This document shows, one piece after another, positions 38,430 to 62,504 of a DNA stretch of 64,000 nucleotides. The stretch lies in assembly GCA_029339505.1 (NCBI GenBank), contig JAQISU010000096.1, forward strand, positions 6,645,001 to 6,709,000, in the 5' to 3' direction. The position numbers and the translations under genes are program-made. How positions within the stretch are numbered: the stretch's first letter is position 1; each line of letters starts with the position of its first letter. Under the pieces are notes generated by a model. The model saw nothing but the letters and a program-made list of their open reading frames with translations. It was not told the origin of the DNA and searched no databases. Origin of the DNA: Unio delphinus (lineage: Eukaryota > Mollusca > Bivalvia > Unionida > Unionidae).

Positions 38430-38960
38430 AAACAGCTTGTTAAGAGAACACAGATTTCACTTCCGGATCATCACCAATGCCTTATTACTCAAGGTGCACT
38501 GTCGCCGAAATACACACAGATAATCACTCTCTGAGCTCATATTCTCAAGAATAAACAATTACCTTTAAATCACTACCAAAAACGCAGCAGTACAACTCTT
38601 CTATCACCACCAAAATGAGAGAGAGGAAAAAATGTTCTAAAAATAGACTAGAACTACATGTTATGTTGTCCTTTATATGTTTAATACAAAGTTTTCCTTC
38701 CCTTCACGGAAAATGTGATGGTGGCATTAGTCACAGTTTTCTCGTCATCAACACTCAGCAGTTCTATTTTAGTCATTTCCGGTCTTTAATTTCCCTTCAG
38801 GGGTTCAACACATCTATAAGAATATAAATAAGGCATCTTATCATCCCAATGTAACATTAAAGGCCCCAACATTATTGGTGGTTCTCCAGATACTCTTCTG
38901 ATAACCTTAAGTATCGTACCATAACATGCCCCAATTAGATTGTGTGTATCAAGATGATGT
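38430..38960. other. No recognised gene
   Basis: Unassigned. A 70-codon frame at 38615-38827 has no recognised features. Confidence 0.4.
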
Positions 38961-38964
38961 TAAA

Positions 38965-39145
38965 AGGGACGCCTCTGCCAATGGTGCAAAGCATTTTAGT
39001 GTCCTAGGCGAGATCAGATATCTGGCGCCCTCCCCCCTTTTTCACTCACGCCCTCCCTCACCAGCCCATCATGAAATAAACCCTTAGCCCAGCACCCTAG
39101 GCGATTGCCTAGTTCGCCTAGCTGAAGCGTCGGCCCTGCATGGCT
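38965..39145. mobile_element. Possible hAT-like DNA transposon end
   Basis: Contains CCTAGGCGATTGCCTAG, CGCCTAG repeats and an end reading GTCGGCCCTGCA. This resembles the CAGGGCCGGC-type ends of hAT-related elements. It is assigned from pattern memory only; no opposite end was found. Confidence 0.35.
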
Positions 39146-39428
39146 TGGTAATGTGACAATCAACACATATTTCATTGCTTTTGATCAATAGGATAATGCC
39201 TAACTATCATTGCATGAAATAAATGAATGAAAAATTCCAAAAGGTTGTATTGGAAATAATAATCAATTAATGTCAGTATATCAAGATTTTTGTATCTTAC
39301 GAAATACAACACTTGTGAATATTCATTTGATTATTATGTGACCAAATCTAATAATTTTCAATTTACTTTAAATAATAAGCTTTTTGCATAATGCCTACAT
39401 CAGAAAATAGTTTTGAATAGTTATTTTC

Positions 39429-39429
<1 letters not shown>

Positions 39430-39488
<59 letters not shown>
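39430..39488. repeat. (ATT)n microsatellite
   Basis: About 58 bp of ATT repeats, 9 bp before the left end of the 2.57 kb TIR element. Confidence 0.95.
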
Positions 39489-39489
<1 letters not shown>

Positions 39490-40069
39490 ATAATTGCTTA
39501 AAGGAGACTAGAAATGAAAATTTTTATTTTATAAATATAATTCTTTACAAATTCTAATTCGAATATAATGTTAAAAAAAATAATATCGTGTGCGGATATT
39601 GATTATATTGCGAAGAAGATACAATTTTTCCGTAAATTGCCGAGAATTTCCGAGTTTTAATGAGACGACAGATCACGTGGTCTCGTGACGTCATACTAGC
39701 CAGTCCCCTTATACAAATATAAACATGGCAAGCGAGAATTAAAGGCCATTGATAACGGTTTTCATCGGAAGTAATTTTTCACACACAAAAAAACAACACC
39801 CCACAAATAAATCTGCGAGGAGGAAATCATACGTAATTAATTTCAACATTAAGAAGCTTCCTTTCTATGATTCAATTACAGTGTATTGTACATGCATGCT
39901 ACAGTTAGCGTATTGACAAATCTGTAAGTATATACATGCTTCGTTAAAATAGATTACATACTGTACTGGTCAGTGCTGAAAGAAATGTTTTAAGCACAGG
40001 CCCCGGGCTGATGACTTAAAAAAACTTAGTAGTCCTGACTGAAATTCCACAAACCCGAACAGTTCATAT

Positions 40070-40555
40070 ATGTTAACTTTCAAGCCGGGAGAAGAAAGAA
40101 AGAAAATAAATTCCAATTTTGGAGGTATTTCCTCCTTATCTCGTAATATCTCTTTTGATTTTTCGGAGTTAACTCCCCATTATTTCAATATATCTCTCAA
40201 TTTTCATATCTCAGAAGAAGAAAATCTATATATATTTTTTTTATCAAGTGTGCAGTCCACAGATGTCATATTCTATATTATCACTTGTGAATTTTGTAGT
40301 GAAGAAATAATTAATATCACAGGACAGTTTTTGTCTTCAGTAAATAGTTTAAGATTAAACATTATTCACGTAAATTTCAGATTGTTTAACTACTACAGAA
40401 GTACTTCTTGTAAAAAAAAAATTTCACCAATTAGTTTAAAACCCATGAATTATGACAATGAAGGCTCCGTAATTTTCTCTGCAAACAAAATCTCCATTTC
40501 CGCCCCCAAAAAACTCGGCCAGTTAACACCTGACATTCCTGTACCATATATGTAA
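40070..40555 (+). CDS. Hypothetical 161 aa frame inside the TIR element
   Basis: An uninterrupted 161-codon frame starting at ATG. Composition is rich in Ser, Ile, Asn and Phe, with a basic, Pro/Lys-containing C-terminal part (KKKISPISLKPM and SAPKKLGQL). No domain, signal peptide or motif was recognised. It may be chance in AT-rich DNA. Its position inside the element makes an element-encoded role possible but unproven. Confidence 0.2.
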   Translation: MLTFKPGEERKKINSNFGGISSLSRNISFDFSELTPHYFNISLNFHISEEENLYIFFLSSVQSTDVIFYIITCEFCSEEIINITGQFLSSVNSLRLNIIHVNFRLFNYYRSTSCKKKISPISLKPMNYDNEGSVIFSANKISISAPKKLGQLTPDIPVPYM

Positions 40556-41531
40556 AGTTTCATTACCATGATTAAATTAAAAGAAGGAATAAAAGAAAAA
40601 TACGACGCAGTATATGTGCCCCTGAAAAACTAATTCAAAATAAATATTTAATTCAGTAAATAGTGTCACATATCTTAACACTAAAACTAAAGGAAATAGG
40701 GTGGGATATAAACAGTGGGAAAACAATGGCCACATACATGTACAGTAACGTTTGACTGCAGATTTGAACTCTTAAAATGAAGTCTTTGGCCTCGAAGTTA
40801 CAACAAAATTCGGCATCGTTTATTTGCCAATGAATTTCTGGTGCTTACTTACACACTCTGTAGTACATGGTTTCTTTGAATTATGTCAGAGGGCCAGCCA
40901 TTTTCACAACATAATTGCAATGATAAGGAATAATTGTTAATTTGTTAAACTGCCATTATACTTGTGTACTTAATTCTAACCTCTAACTATTATGCAGACC
41001 AGAATATGAAAAAAAGGTCTTGTCCTGGGGGATAATAAGGGAGAAATTGCACATTGGGGCAAATGGGCGGGGTCAATAGTCGCCTCCCCCAATTTCTATT
41101 GTCAGCCAGTTAATGTGAAACTTTGATTGTATATCGCATCTCTTTTCTTTTCATCGCTGCTATTTAAACTGCCCAAGGGACAGTTTTATATCAGTTCCAA
41201 TCATTACAGATTTCCGTTTATACATTTTACGTGTAATAGGCATAGACTGAAAGGTTGTGTTTTTAAAATAATTTTTTAAAAATTTTTTTAAAAAAATTAC
41301 TTAAATTGTTTTTCTCGAAACACGACCGTGTCAAGGGTTGATAATCTTAATATTATTTTTTTTAGCAAAGCTTCCATTTGATTAAAGTCAGATCTCAATT
41401 ACACATAGAACAGTGGTGACTTTATTTAAATTGTAATCTTGAAAAAGAAAAAAAAAACATTTATTCATTTCATCAGCACGATCAGGTGTCGGGCTGTCAT
41501 ATTTTTTATTAGCACTTACTCGGCCTTCTGC

Positions 41532-41850
41532 CTATTTTCGTAACTCGTACGTTTGACACTTTTTACCAGGATTTAAAATATACAATGGTATGTCTGGAAC
41601 AGTTTCAACTTTTAGTCTAGGCTTATCATTCGTGTATTCTAGAGGTTCTATTTTTTTTAGGATCCCTCTGGTAACATTCCTTTGAGAAATGTAATGAGCA
41701 CGGATTGCTGTATGGTGTTGCACTGAAATCGACTCGCTTGTATCCAGACTTTCTTTATGCCTTTATCATTTGGAAAATAAGAAAAATGTTGTCCATAGCC
41801 TTTTCTTAATGCGCTATTTACACCCGTAAGCAATAATACAAAATCGCCAG
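41532..41850 (-). pseudogene. Possible THAP-like transposase N-terminus, frameshifted
   Basis: On the minus strand one frame reads YGQHFSYFPNDKGIKKVW. The next frame reads TAIRAHYISQRNVTRGILKK. The spacing recalls the FHxFP...RxxW and later AVP-type portions of THAP zinc-finger domains, but the diagnostic cysteines are not visible. Weak assignment. Confidence 0.25.
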
Positions 41851-42250
41851 TCGGGATGCTGGAGTCGCTACTATGACGTCACATCATGAAAGTAACCGAA
41901 TAGGTGCGGAAATTTTGCAAACGAGGTCACGGAAATTCAGCTCGTTGAACAAACGCCAATATTTAAATACTGGGATTGCGGTCGCATATAATAATTCAGA
42001 ATAAGGTTTTCTTCATTAGTGTTGTTCTTATTATTCTATATTTCCATTGGTTTCTGGTCTCCTTTAACACATTCATCAACTGTCTATTTCATTTTCCTAA
42101 ATACTACTGCGTTCTCGTTTATTTATAGCGATAGATCATATATTTTTTTTCTTCTTCCACCACTGTTACGGAATATAAAGAAGGGTAAATCATGCAGAAT
42201 AAATTAAAATAAGTATAGTCTTTTGTCGAATTTTGTGGCCTGTCACTCAT

Positions 42251-42686
42251 TTATAACGGTAGAACTCCCGTTAGGTGGAGCTTAGCATTCAGAAATAAAC
42301 AACATTGGTGCATTTTGTAAGATTTGTACTTTCTGTTAGGCTTTACAAAAGTTAAGTCTCTTGAGAACTAGTGAGATTAAGTTTATTCATATTAAATAAT
42401 ATATTTATTCTTTTTATGATTTAAAAAAACCCAAAAAACAAATGTGTGACACATGGGTGAAACTGGGTCTGTTGTGGCTAGATAACTCTTACTCCCGTCT
42501 AGTTCCAGCAGAGTTATCTCTCTTAAATGCAATGGCGTACCTGGTTTTGTCCTTGTCAAATTGACAATCTAAGATTGTTCTCTGTGACAGTGTGTGACAT
42601 GCATGCTGAAGTAATACAGACAGTATATTTATTTCACAAAACATTGGCATTGAGGTCTATGGAAAAACATTTGGTACCGTGATACC
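42251..42686. mobile_element. MITE copy 2, upstream of PGM1
   Basis: Homologous along its length to 37973-38422. It shares long blocks such as TCTAGTTCCAGCAGAGTTAT, and the right end TTGGTACCGTGATACC is intact. The left end is degraded (TTTATAACGGTA) and no target duplication remains, so it is the older copy. Its right edge is 256 bp upstream of the PGM1 ATG. Confidence 0.85.
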
Positions 42687-42689
42687 AGC

Positions 42690-43206
<517 letters not shown>

Positions 43207-43227
43207 TGACCGTCTAAATTGGGTATT

Positions 43228-43284
43228 ACTATATTACGGTCAATATTATTGGATTCTTAAGAGAGTATTTGACCGTAATATAGT
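43228..43284. repeat. Perfect 16 bp inverted repeat in PGM1 intron 1
   Basis: ACTATATTACGGTCAA (43228-43243) and TTGACCGTAATATAGT (43269-43284) are exact complements with 25 bp between, just inside the intron. A further TATTTGACCGT copy occurs at 43203-43213. Confidence 0.85.
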
Positions 43285-43318
43285 TCTATATACAATTTAA
43301 GACATCTTGATGTTGTTT

Positions 43319-43386
<68 letters not shown>

Positions 43387-43387
43387 T
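43319..43387. repeat. (ATT)n microsatellite in PGM1 intron 1
   Basis: About 68 bp of ATT repeats. The tyrosine-run open frame here is an artefact of it. Confidence 0.97.
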
Positions 43388-43449
43388 AGGACACAATTGT
43401 ATTACCAAAATAACAGCGATGCATAGCTGTGGCCACAAGGGCTTGTATA

Positions 43450-43685
43450 GTCCTACCCGTAAGACGTATCACATGTTGATTTTGATTTTAGAGCTACGCG
43501 AGCAAACATAAATATCAGCGTCGGGGCTTACATTGTAATACTAGGGCTTGTATCGCTGCTTACAATGTAAGTGCCAGTCATACATATAGTTAGTCCTACA
43601 TGTAAGACCTGACTCTGATATTTATGTTTTGCACCTAAACAAAATAAACATGTGATATGTCTTACATGTAGGACTAACATATTGT
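43450..43685. mobile_element. Foldback element in PGM1 intron 1
   Basis: Nested inverted repeats: ACATAAATATCAG (about 43508-43520) with CTGATATTTATGT (about 43615-43627); CTTACATTGTAA with TTACAATGTAAG inside; and TTAGTCCTACATGTAAGAC (43590-43608), an exact complement of 43659-43677. The outer arms (from about 43459, ATCACATGTT) also pair with 43648-43680. It has no coding capacity. It resembles a foldback MITE. Confidence 0.7.
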
Positions 43686-43860
43686 ATACAGTAATATTGT
43701 TTAGTACTTATTTTAACACTGTATCGTGTGGATGTATAACTGTGTTATAGTTAATTATAAGCAACGATACGACGAGCCCCTGTTGCTGTGGCAACCTAAA
43801 AGCACTGTACAAGGGGAGGCATTTTATATTATAGGACTAACGACCCATATCCACGGATTT

Positions 43861-44117
43861 TGTTGTTGTTGTTGTAGGGTTTAATGCCATTTTTCAGCAC
43901 ATGATAGGCTATATATCATTTTTATATGGCGGCCAGTATTAATAGTAAAGGAAGAACCCAGGAAAACGCTCGGAAAGAACCACCGACCCATGAGAAGCTA
44001 CTGGCAAGCTTTCTCACATAGCCACATTGGCCAAATCTGAGACTCAAACCCACGCAGACAGAGGTGAGATGGCAGTGATCTGTAACGGCGAGTGCTTTAA
44101 ACCACTCAGCTCCACAG
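43861..44117 (-). mobile_element. SINE family A in PGM1 intron 1
   Basis: Minus orientation: the inverted tail (TTGTTGTTGTTG) at 43862-43876, the body with TTTAATGCCATTTTTCAGCAC, the inverted B box in GACTCAAACCC (44041-44051) and a degraded inverted A box CCACTCAGCTC near 44102-44112. Confidence 0.8.
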
Positions 44118-44119
44118 AA

Positions 44120-45930
44120 TTTATATATTGCTTGCGGATAAAACATTTAAGTATTAAAGAAAGATTTGTATTATGTTTAATTTTTACATTGGTACATACA
44201 TGTATCTGGTGTAAATGCAGCTTTTGGAAAATTAATGTTTAAATTTCTGAAGGAACAACAATATCTTTTTTAATAATGTCATCAATTGGTGTAAACATTT
44301 TATAAATCAACATAAATAAAAGCCTGGGGGTCCATATATAAAATACATTACATAAATGATATCATAAAGAATATTATGTAAAACAGAATAGACAAAATAT
44401 ATACATTACGTTAATGATATTTACAATAAAACACAATGACACAACCATGCAAAAAAGAAACTAGAATCATGCTAGCAGTAAACCTTTACAAAAATTAGTA
44501 CCAGAGTTAACATCTACAGTACAAGTCGCACGGTTCATGTAGCCATTCAACACAGACTATTTCAGTAATGGGTGTCAATTTTTTAAATTTGATTCTCCAT
44601 ATCTTGAAGTGGTAAGTATTCACCTCATTTGGATTCATATACATCTATATTCCTTGGAAAGGTCATTATTTAGATGCCCTGAGAGGTGCATATGACAAAA
44701 TCATTGTTAAAGTACATAGATATTTTTGGAAATTAACTGAAGGTATGATCCATTACAATTTGGGTTGAATGTCACAATGAAAGCTATAGATATTGATTAT
44801 AACATCACCCTCTTAATAAGAGGGGTATTTAATTGGATTTTGCTATGCTATTTTGGGAATGACCACCCTCGATGTTATGACCTGGTGTGAGTGAAAAGAT
44901 ATAATATCAACAGAGAACTGGGCAAGATTATTGGGAAGAAATAATGCATTACAAGATCCCTTTGACAAGAAAAATAACTAATTGGGTGAGGTTGCTGCTT
45001 TAATATCACTCTTTCAAGGTGTACACCTTAATTTCAATCATAAACAGTGGTTTATAAAAGCATTTCCTAAGATATTCATTTCTTTCGTGAGTCAGAATGA
45101 ATGAACTACATTATATAACTTTCCCTTTGATGAATTACTTTTTGACATGGATCAGAAGTTCAGCTGTCTCTTTCACACAACCAAGCTAAGATATCCAGTC
45201 AATTTCATTGAGTTGGAAATATGACTCCTCTGAAGTTTTAACACTAACATGGGAGAAAAGGTAGAAATGACCCTTTACAAGACTTATCCAGTTCAAATGT
45301 GATAAAATCTTAATGCTCAGTGCATTAAACTTTAAGGTTCAGTGCTTATTCAAAATTCGACACTTCACATTGATAAACAAATTCGTACTACCCTCGATTG
45401 TGGCTATTCCACTCAATGCACTCTAATATTTTTTAAGTTACTACATTGCCACCATTGTAAAAGTCCATAGCAATAGATAAATTTCATATGTAAGTTTCTT
45501 GGTGACAGTTATAATGCTGTGCATTCTATAATGATGATTTTATAGACTTTGCTTAAAGAAAATTAGTGTTAAATTTAAAAAGAACAATTTATTTTTAATT
45601 TGAAATGGGTAAATGTGTGTGCATACATGACCTATGTGACTTTTACTATAACTGGAAATATTTCTAGGACTTGGAGAATGTTCAAGTTAAGTTCGTGTTT
45701 TATTTAATTTAGTAACACCCATTTTGCATAGGAAGTTCTTGAACACTCTGCCCTTCATTTGATTTTTTGATCAATTGTCATCATTATCAATAGGGTCCTC
45801 TGCTGAGACTGCATTATTTTGATTTGCTTTGCCTGTGTTGGTGAGGAATCACCATTTGTGATTGTTTTCTGCATTTTGAGCCAGGTTGTCCCATTGGTCA
45901 ACGTTAGCTCTATGGTGATGGAACATTTTG
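44120..45930. other. PGM1 intron 1, largely unassigned
   Basis: No gene was recognised. It contains the second copy of the dispersed repeat (44855-44980, partner of 36176-36305). Confidence 0.5.
44855..44980 (+). repeat. Dispersed repeat, copy 2 of 2
   Basis: Shares GGGAATGACC, GTGTGAGTGAAAAGAT, ACAGAGAAC and GGGCAAGATTATTGGGAA in order with 36176-36305, in the same orientation. Family unknown. Confidence 0.65.
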
Positions 45931-46195
45931 TTTACCATAGTTCATAATTCCCAATAGCTCTTGTCATGTGGGTGTGTTCTACTTGTTCATAGAGCATGTT
46001 TATAAACTTAATTAGTTCTGTTACTTCCCATTCTGTGGTGCTTTTTAACACATAAGCACTTTCACAGTTATTGTTCATCCAGTTACGTTTGACTTTTCTC
46101 TTTGGATTGTCCACATGTTTTTCAAGTTGAGGCAGTATTTTCTCTTCAGAATATGGCAAAAATTTATTTTTACCTACACATTTGTCTTTTTCCAT
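45700..46195 (-). pseudogene. Transposase C-terminal fragment (MULE-like?)
   Basis: An 87-codon minus-strand frame (46195-45932) contains KRNWMNNNCESAYVLK, EWEVTELIKFINMLYEQVE and RAIGNYEL. A continuation in another frame includes MFHHHRANVDQWDNL. The WxNNNCES pattern followed by a helical segment and a GxYxL end resembles the C-terminal part of transposases seen in MULE-like invertebrate elements. The assignment is from pattern recognition. The catalytic part is absent. It lies in PGM1 intron 1 on the opposite strand. Confidence 0.4.
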
Positions 46196-46199
46196 AATA

Positions 46200-47283
46200 T
46201 TATATATTAGTTTAACTTTTGTTTCATATATTATGACTCAATGGTCTTAAATTAAGTAACAGAAAAGAGTGAAAAGCAACAAGCTTTGTAAAATTTAACA
46301 AATATATTATTCCTAAGAATACAAAGTGAAACTAAAAGGAAAAAACATTCTGTATTACAAATTAAATCCCAAAATAATCTTAGAATTAAAGACACATATC
46401 CTTATAATAAAAGTTCTGAATAAACGTAAGTGGAAATCCAACTTAAGTCCTACACTGAAAGTGTTGATGTGCTTCTGTCGGCCAGAATTGTGGTGTTGTA
46501 ACAATAGTCTTTTGTTGAAATGCACTAATATAATTCCAGGTTTGAATTCACGCAATATCTCAGTGAATGTTTCTGTCAAAGAATACAGTTTTATATGAAC
46601 AATCTGTATGTCCAGAGAAAAATCACTTGAATAAGTTGTAGAAAATGAAACAAATGAACTTCTGGACACAACAATAATACAGATTGATTGTGCTAGATCT
46701 TAAAGCACAAATAAATAATATTTCCAGTGACAAGAAACTTATAGATTAAGTAGTCTTCCACTTGAAGCATTTCTGAAAGAAACTATTACCAAATGGAAAA
46801 TAACCTTCCGGAGACTTCATAATGTTTACAAAATAAAATGTTAGTTATAACTAGAAAGTCTGGTACTAAAATTATATAACCTGGACTATGCCAGGTATTT
46901 TATAGGGGAATCTAATTACCCAAATAAACATGTTTACTTCTATTAATAATAATCCTGGTATTAAACCCATGCCCATAGAGAATATTTTAGTGGTGTTAGT
47001 TGTTTACAGATTTAAAAAAAATAATTCAGGTCAAGTAGAAAATAAACTTGATTTTGGACAAGTTTAAGTCCAACATACCATGTTAAATTACAGTAGCATT
47101 CTTATGTATATTTAATCAAATTTTTTGTTGCTTAGTTTAATTTCTTTTTTTTTTCATTACTTGCTGCTGTAATGTAATATTGTATACTGGACTTGACCTT
47201 GTCCAAAAACAGAGTTAATTTCTGGTGACCTGATTGACTTTTTAAAATTTTATTCATTGTAAACAATTAATACATAGCTAAAT

Positions 47284-47353
<70 letters not shown>

Positions 47354-48038
47354 AGACCTAATATCATGATCATTATTAACAAAGAGGTAGATATGTTGAT
47401 TTTGATCAAAGTTTTTCGAGTTTCCTAAATGAATTATACATTTTTCTGGTTACTGGTTTGAAAAATTCAGGATCATTCTAGGTTTTTTTCTGTTAGGTAA
47501 TTAAAATTTAAAAAAACGTAATTCTGATCACAATACAAAGACTTGTGAAAGACAAGCGAACCCATGTTTGCATGTATACAAATAATGAAATAACATGTTG
47601 CCATAGTAAGCCAGTCAATATGCTGAAATACATGCTTCCCTTGTACAAAACATCTGGTTTCATTTTTATTGTCAAAATTATTGCATGTCTGTGGAAGATG
47701 TTAAATTTTTATGCTGTAATTATTCCTATAACATGCATACATTTGGAATTTTTCTGTTTTGATGTTTTTCAAGAAAGCCATATGGAAGCTAAAACAGCAG
47801 TTACATTATAAATTAACGTTTGCAAAATACTTTTGTTGTTGTTGCAATTTAATCATTAGTCTGTTTATTCTTGATAAAAATTATATCCAAATCTAATATT
47901 GAAGCTGAAAATGATAAATTCTTCCTACACGAAATATACTACATGTATAATCAATTTATTGATGCGATGCTAAATTGTAAAGCTACTAAAGATAATATTA
48001 TTTTAAACTAAAAGTAAGTTGGTTTTTACTTACTTTAG
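46200..48038. other. PGM1 intron 1, distal part
   Basis: Unassigned DNA with several short frames (46326-46598 +, 46355-46669 -, 47545-47811 +), none recognised. It holds a (CT)n tract at 47286-47349. The intron ends in TTTACTTACTTTAG. Confidence 0.5.
47286..47349. repeat. (CT)n microsatellite
   Basis: About 62 bp of CT repeats in PGM1 intron 1. Confidence 0.97.
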
Positions 48039-50545
<2,507 letters not shown>

Positions 50546-50806
50546 GACCAGCCCCAGAAAGTGTTACTGATGCTATATTTGAATTGACCAAGACCATAAC
50601 AGAATACAGGATTTGCCACACTCTTGAGGCTGACATAACCAGACTGGGGATCCAGACATTCCAGGTGGATGGGAGAGACTTCTCAGTTGAGGTTATTGAT
50701 CCAGTCAAGGACTATGTTGACTATATGAAGGAGATATTTGACTTTTCTTTAATTGGGCAATTGCTATCAGAAGGCCTGAATGTGTTAATAAATGCTATGA
50801 ATGGAG
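50546..50806 (+). CDS. PGM1: Phosphoglucomutase-1, exon 3
   Basis: Starts after TTTTCAG and completes the glycine codon from exon 2 (phase 1 in and out). It encodes PAPESVTDAIFELTKTI, RDFSVEVIDPVKDYVDYMKEIFDF and the AMNG end that precedes VxGPYV in the family. It matches domain 1 and the link to domain 2. The 145-codon open frame that continues past 50806 is intron read-through. Confidence 0.92.
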
Positions 50807-57523
<6,717 letters not shown>

Positions 57524-57721
57524 TGATTTGTTTAAAATGCAATGAAAACTGAGTCTTAGGTTTTCAATAGTACATAAGATTCTAAAGATTGTAAATATTT
57601 TAATACATGGGTACTACAGTGCCAGGTAAAATAATGTAGCTACCCAAAAACAAAAGCTGGTGCAAATTTAGTGATGAATGATTTTAAATGGCAATTTTAT
57701 GGGTAACAGCTACTCTGCAGG

Positions 57722-57922
57722 CATTCAGTATTAAGAGGTTAGTGTTAGGACTGGTTAGTCCGGTGTCAGAATAATGTGACTGGGTGGGGTATCATGTTAC
57801 ATCTCTGCAGCTTGATGCCCCAGTGCTAAACATCACTATAAACTGCCACACTACAGACATCATAGTGATATGACTGAAAAATTGTTAAAGCTGTATTAAA
57901 AATCCAAATCACACACACACGT
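57722..57922 (+). mobile_element. SINE family B, 5'-truncated
   Basis: Lacks the tRNA head. The body starts at GCATTCAGTATTAAGAGG, keeps GTTAGTGTTAGGACTGGT and ATAATGTGACTGGGTG, and ends AAAAATCCAAATCACACACAC. Confidence 0.85.
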
Positions 57923-58551
57923 ACTCTGCAAGCATGATTTTATATGTGTGTATTAAAGAACAGCAGTCAGATGTTCAATATAGATTCTGATACCAGAGGA
58001 GTGCAAGAGACCATCTTGTCAGATTTCAGGCATTTATTAATGAAACCTTCAAAAGGAAATACATTTACAGTCTTCATTTTTTTTTTTTATTTTGAGAAAG
58101 TTTATGATACCACAATAAAGAATGGCATAATGAATTTCATATTTATCATAGGTCTGAGGGGTCCCTTCTTAACTTTGTCTCCTTGTATTTAAAAAAGATT
58201 TTGGAATTAAGGTAGGCAGCACCCTTTGTGCATCTTACCTCTGAAAATTGGTGTGTCTCAGGCCAGCAGATTTGGTCTTAAAGTGGCAAAGGCCATGATT
58301 GCAATGAATGAAAGAATTAAAAATGGTTTCAGTCCAAAAATATCATTTTTCTATACATAGAATTATTAAACATGGGTTAGGCATTTTATGTATTGTTCAT
58401 TGTAGTCATGTTGTTCATTTAAAATGCATTTATCAAGCTGTAATTTCATAAAATTAAAAATCAGCATTGAATTTATGAATATGTAAATGTAACTAACATC
58501 AGTGTAAACATACTGTTGTAGATTATTTGTCAGCAGATTTATTTCTTACCC

Positions 58552-58655
58552 CAGTGCATGATATCACTAAAAACTGCCATACTACTTACATCATAGCAAG
58601 ATGACTGTAAAATTGCTAAAGTTTAATTTAAAATCCAAATCACACACACATACAT
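58552..58655 (+). mobile_element. SINE family B, 3' fragment
   Basis: Only the last 100 bp or so: ATATCACTAAAAACTGCCATAC, ATGACTGTAAAATTG and AAAATCCAAATCACACACAC. Its tail variant matches the copy at 57722-57922. Confidence 0.75.
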
Positions 58656-59203
58656 ATTTCATTTCATTGAGATAAAAAAATCTAAAGATAGAACTACTGC
58701 AGGTCTGAGTAAGGCCTTTGGGTGTTTAAGACTGTGCACCTAGGGTTTTGCTGTAACCATTGGATCCATCTTTCAATATTAGTTAATAATCCAGAGCCAT
58801 CCAGCGGGGGTGGGGGTCTTGTTGCCATGCCGTTAGCAACCCAAATATCTCTGTTTACATGCAGTAGTTTCTATGTGGTGACCGCAATATTTGAAAATTG
58901 CTTTAGGTTTAAACTGACCATTGTTTACAATTTCACATACATAGGCAACTTCTGAAAAACTTACATTTTTACTGGTCATTATTTTACCCAATTAGCATTC
59001 TTTTTTCTTTAAATACAGTACTTAATATGCTACCACACATAGGCTGGTTTCATAAGTCGTATGAATTAATTGCCTGGGACCTTTTTTCCCATTTTAAACA
59101 GGCACATTTGTGTGCTACTCATTTTAAAAATACATGTCTGCTTTAATACTGTGAAAGGTTCACATAGATGTTGGACATTAATTATTGAATAGTCATCAGG
59201 TAA

Positions 59204-62504
<3,301 letters not shown>

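Larger units (their letters stand above)
39498..42067. mobile_element. 2.57 kb DNA transposon-like element with long imperfect TIRs
   Basis: The left end TTAAAGGAGACTAGAAA (39498-39514) is matched by the inverted right end (42051-42067, complement TTAAAGGAGACCAGAAA). Weaker inverted similarity extends about 200 bp inwards. It includes TGACGTCATACTAGC (39686-39700) and the complement of GCTACTATGACGTCA (41867-41881). TTAA at both outer edges could be a target duplication, as in piggyBac-type insertion, or part of the TIR. Inside are a 161-codon plus-strand frame (40070-40555) and a minus-strand coding-like block (41532-41850) that may be a decayed THAP-like domain. No transposase core was recognised. 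Confidence 0.6.

Noticed and set aside
43317..43511. Tyrosine-run open frame
   Set aside because: It is a translation of the (ATT)n tract in PGM1 intron 1.
47545..47811. 88 aa frame as an additional PGM1 exon
   Set aside because: It does not match the family and is not needed. Exon 1 joins exon 2 in phase with conserved sequence on both sides.
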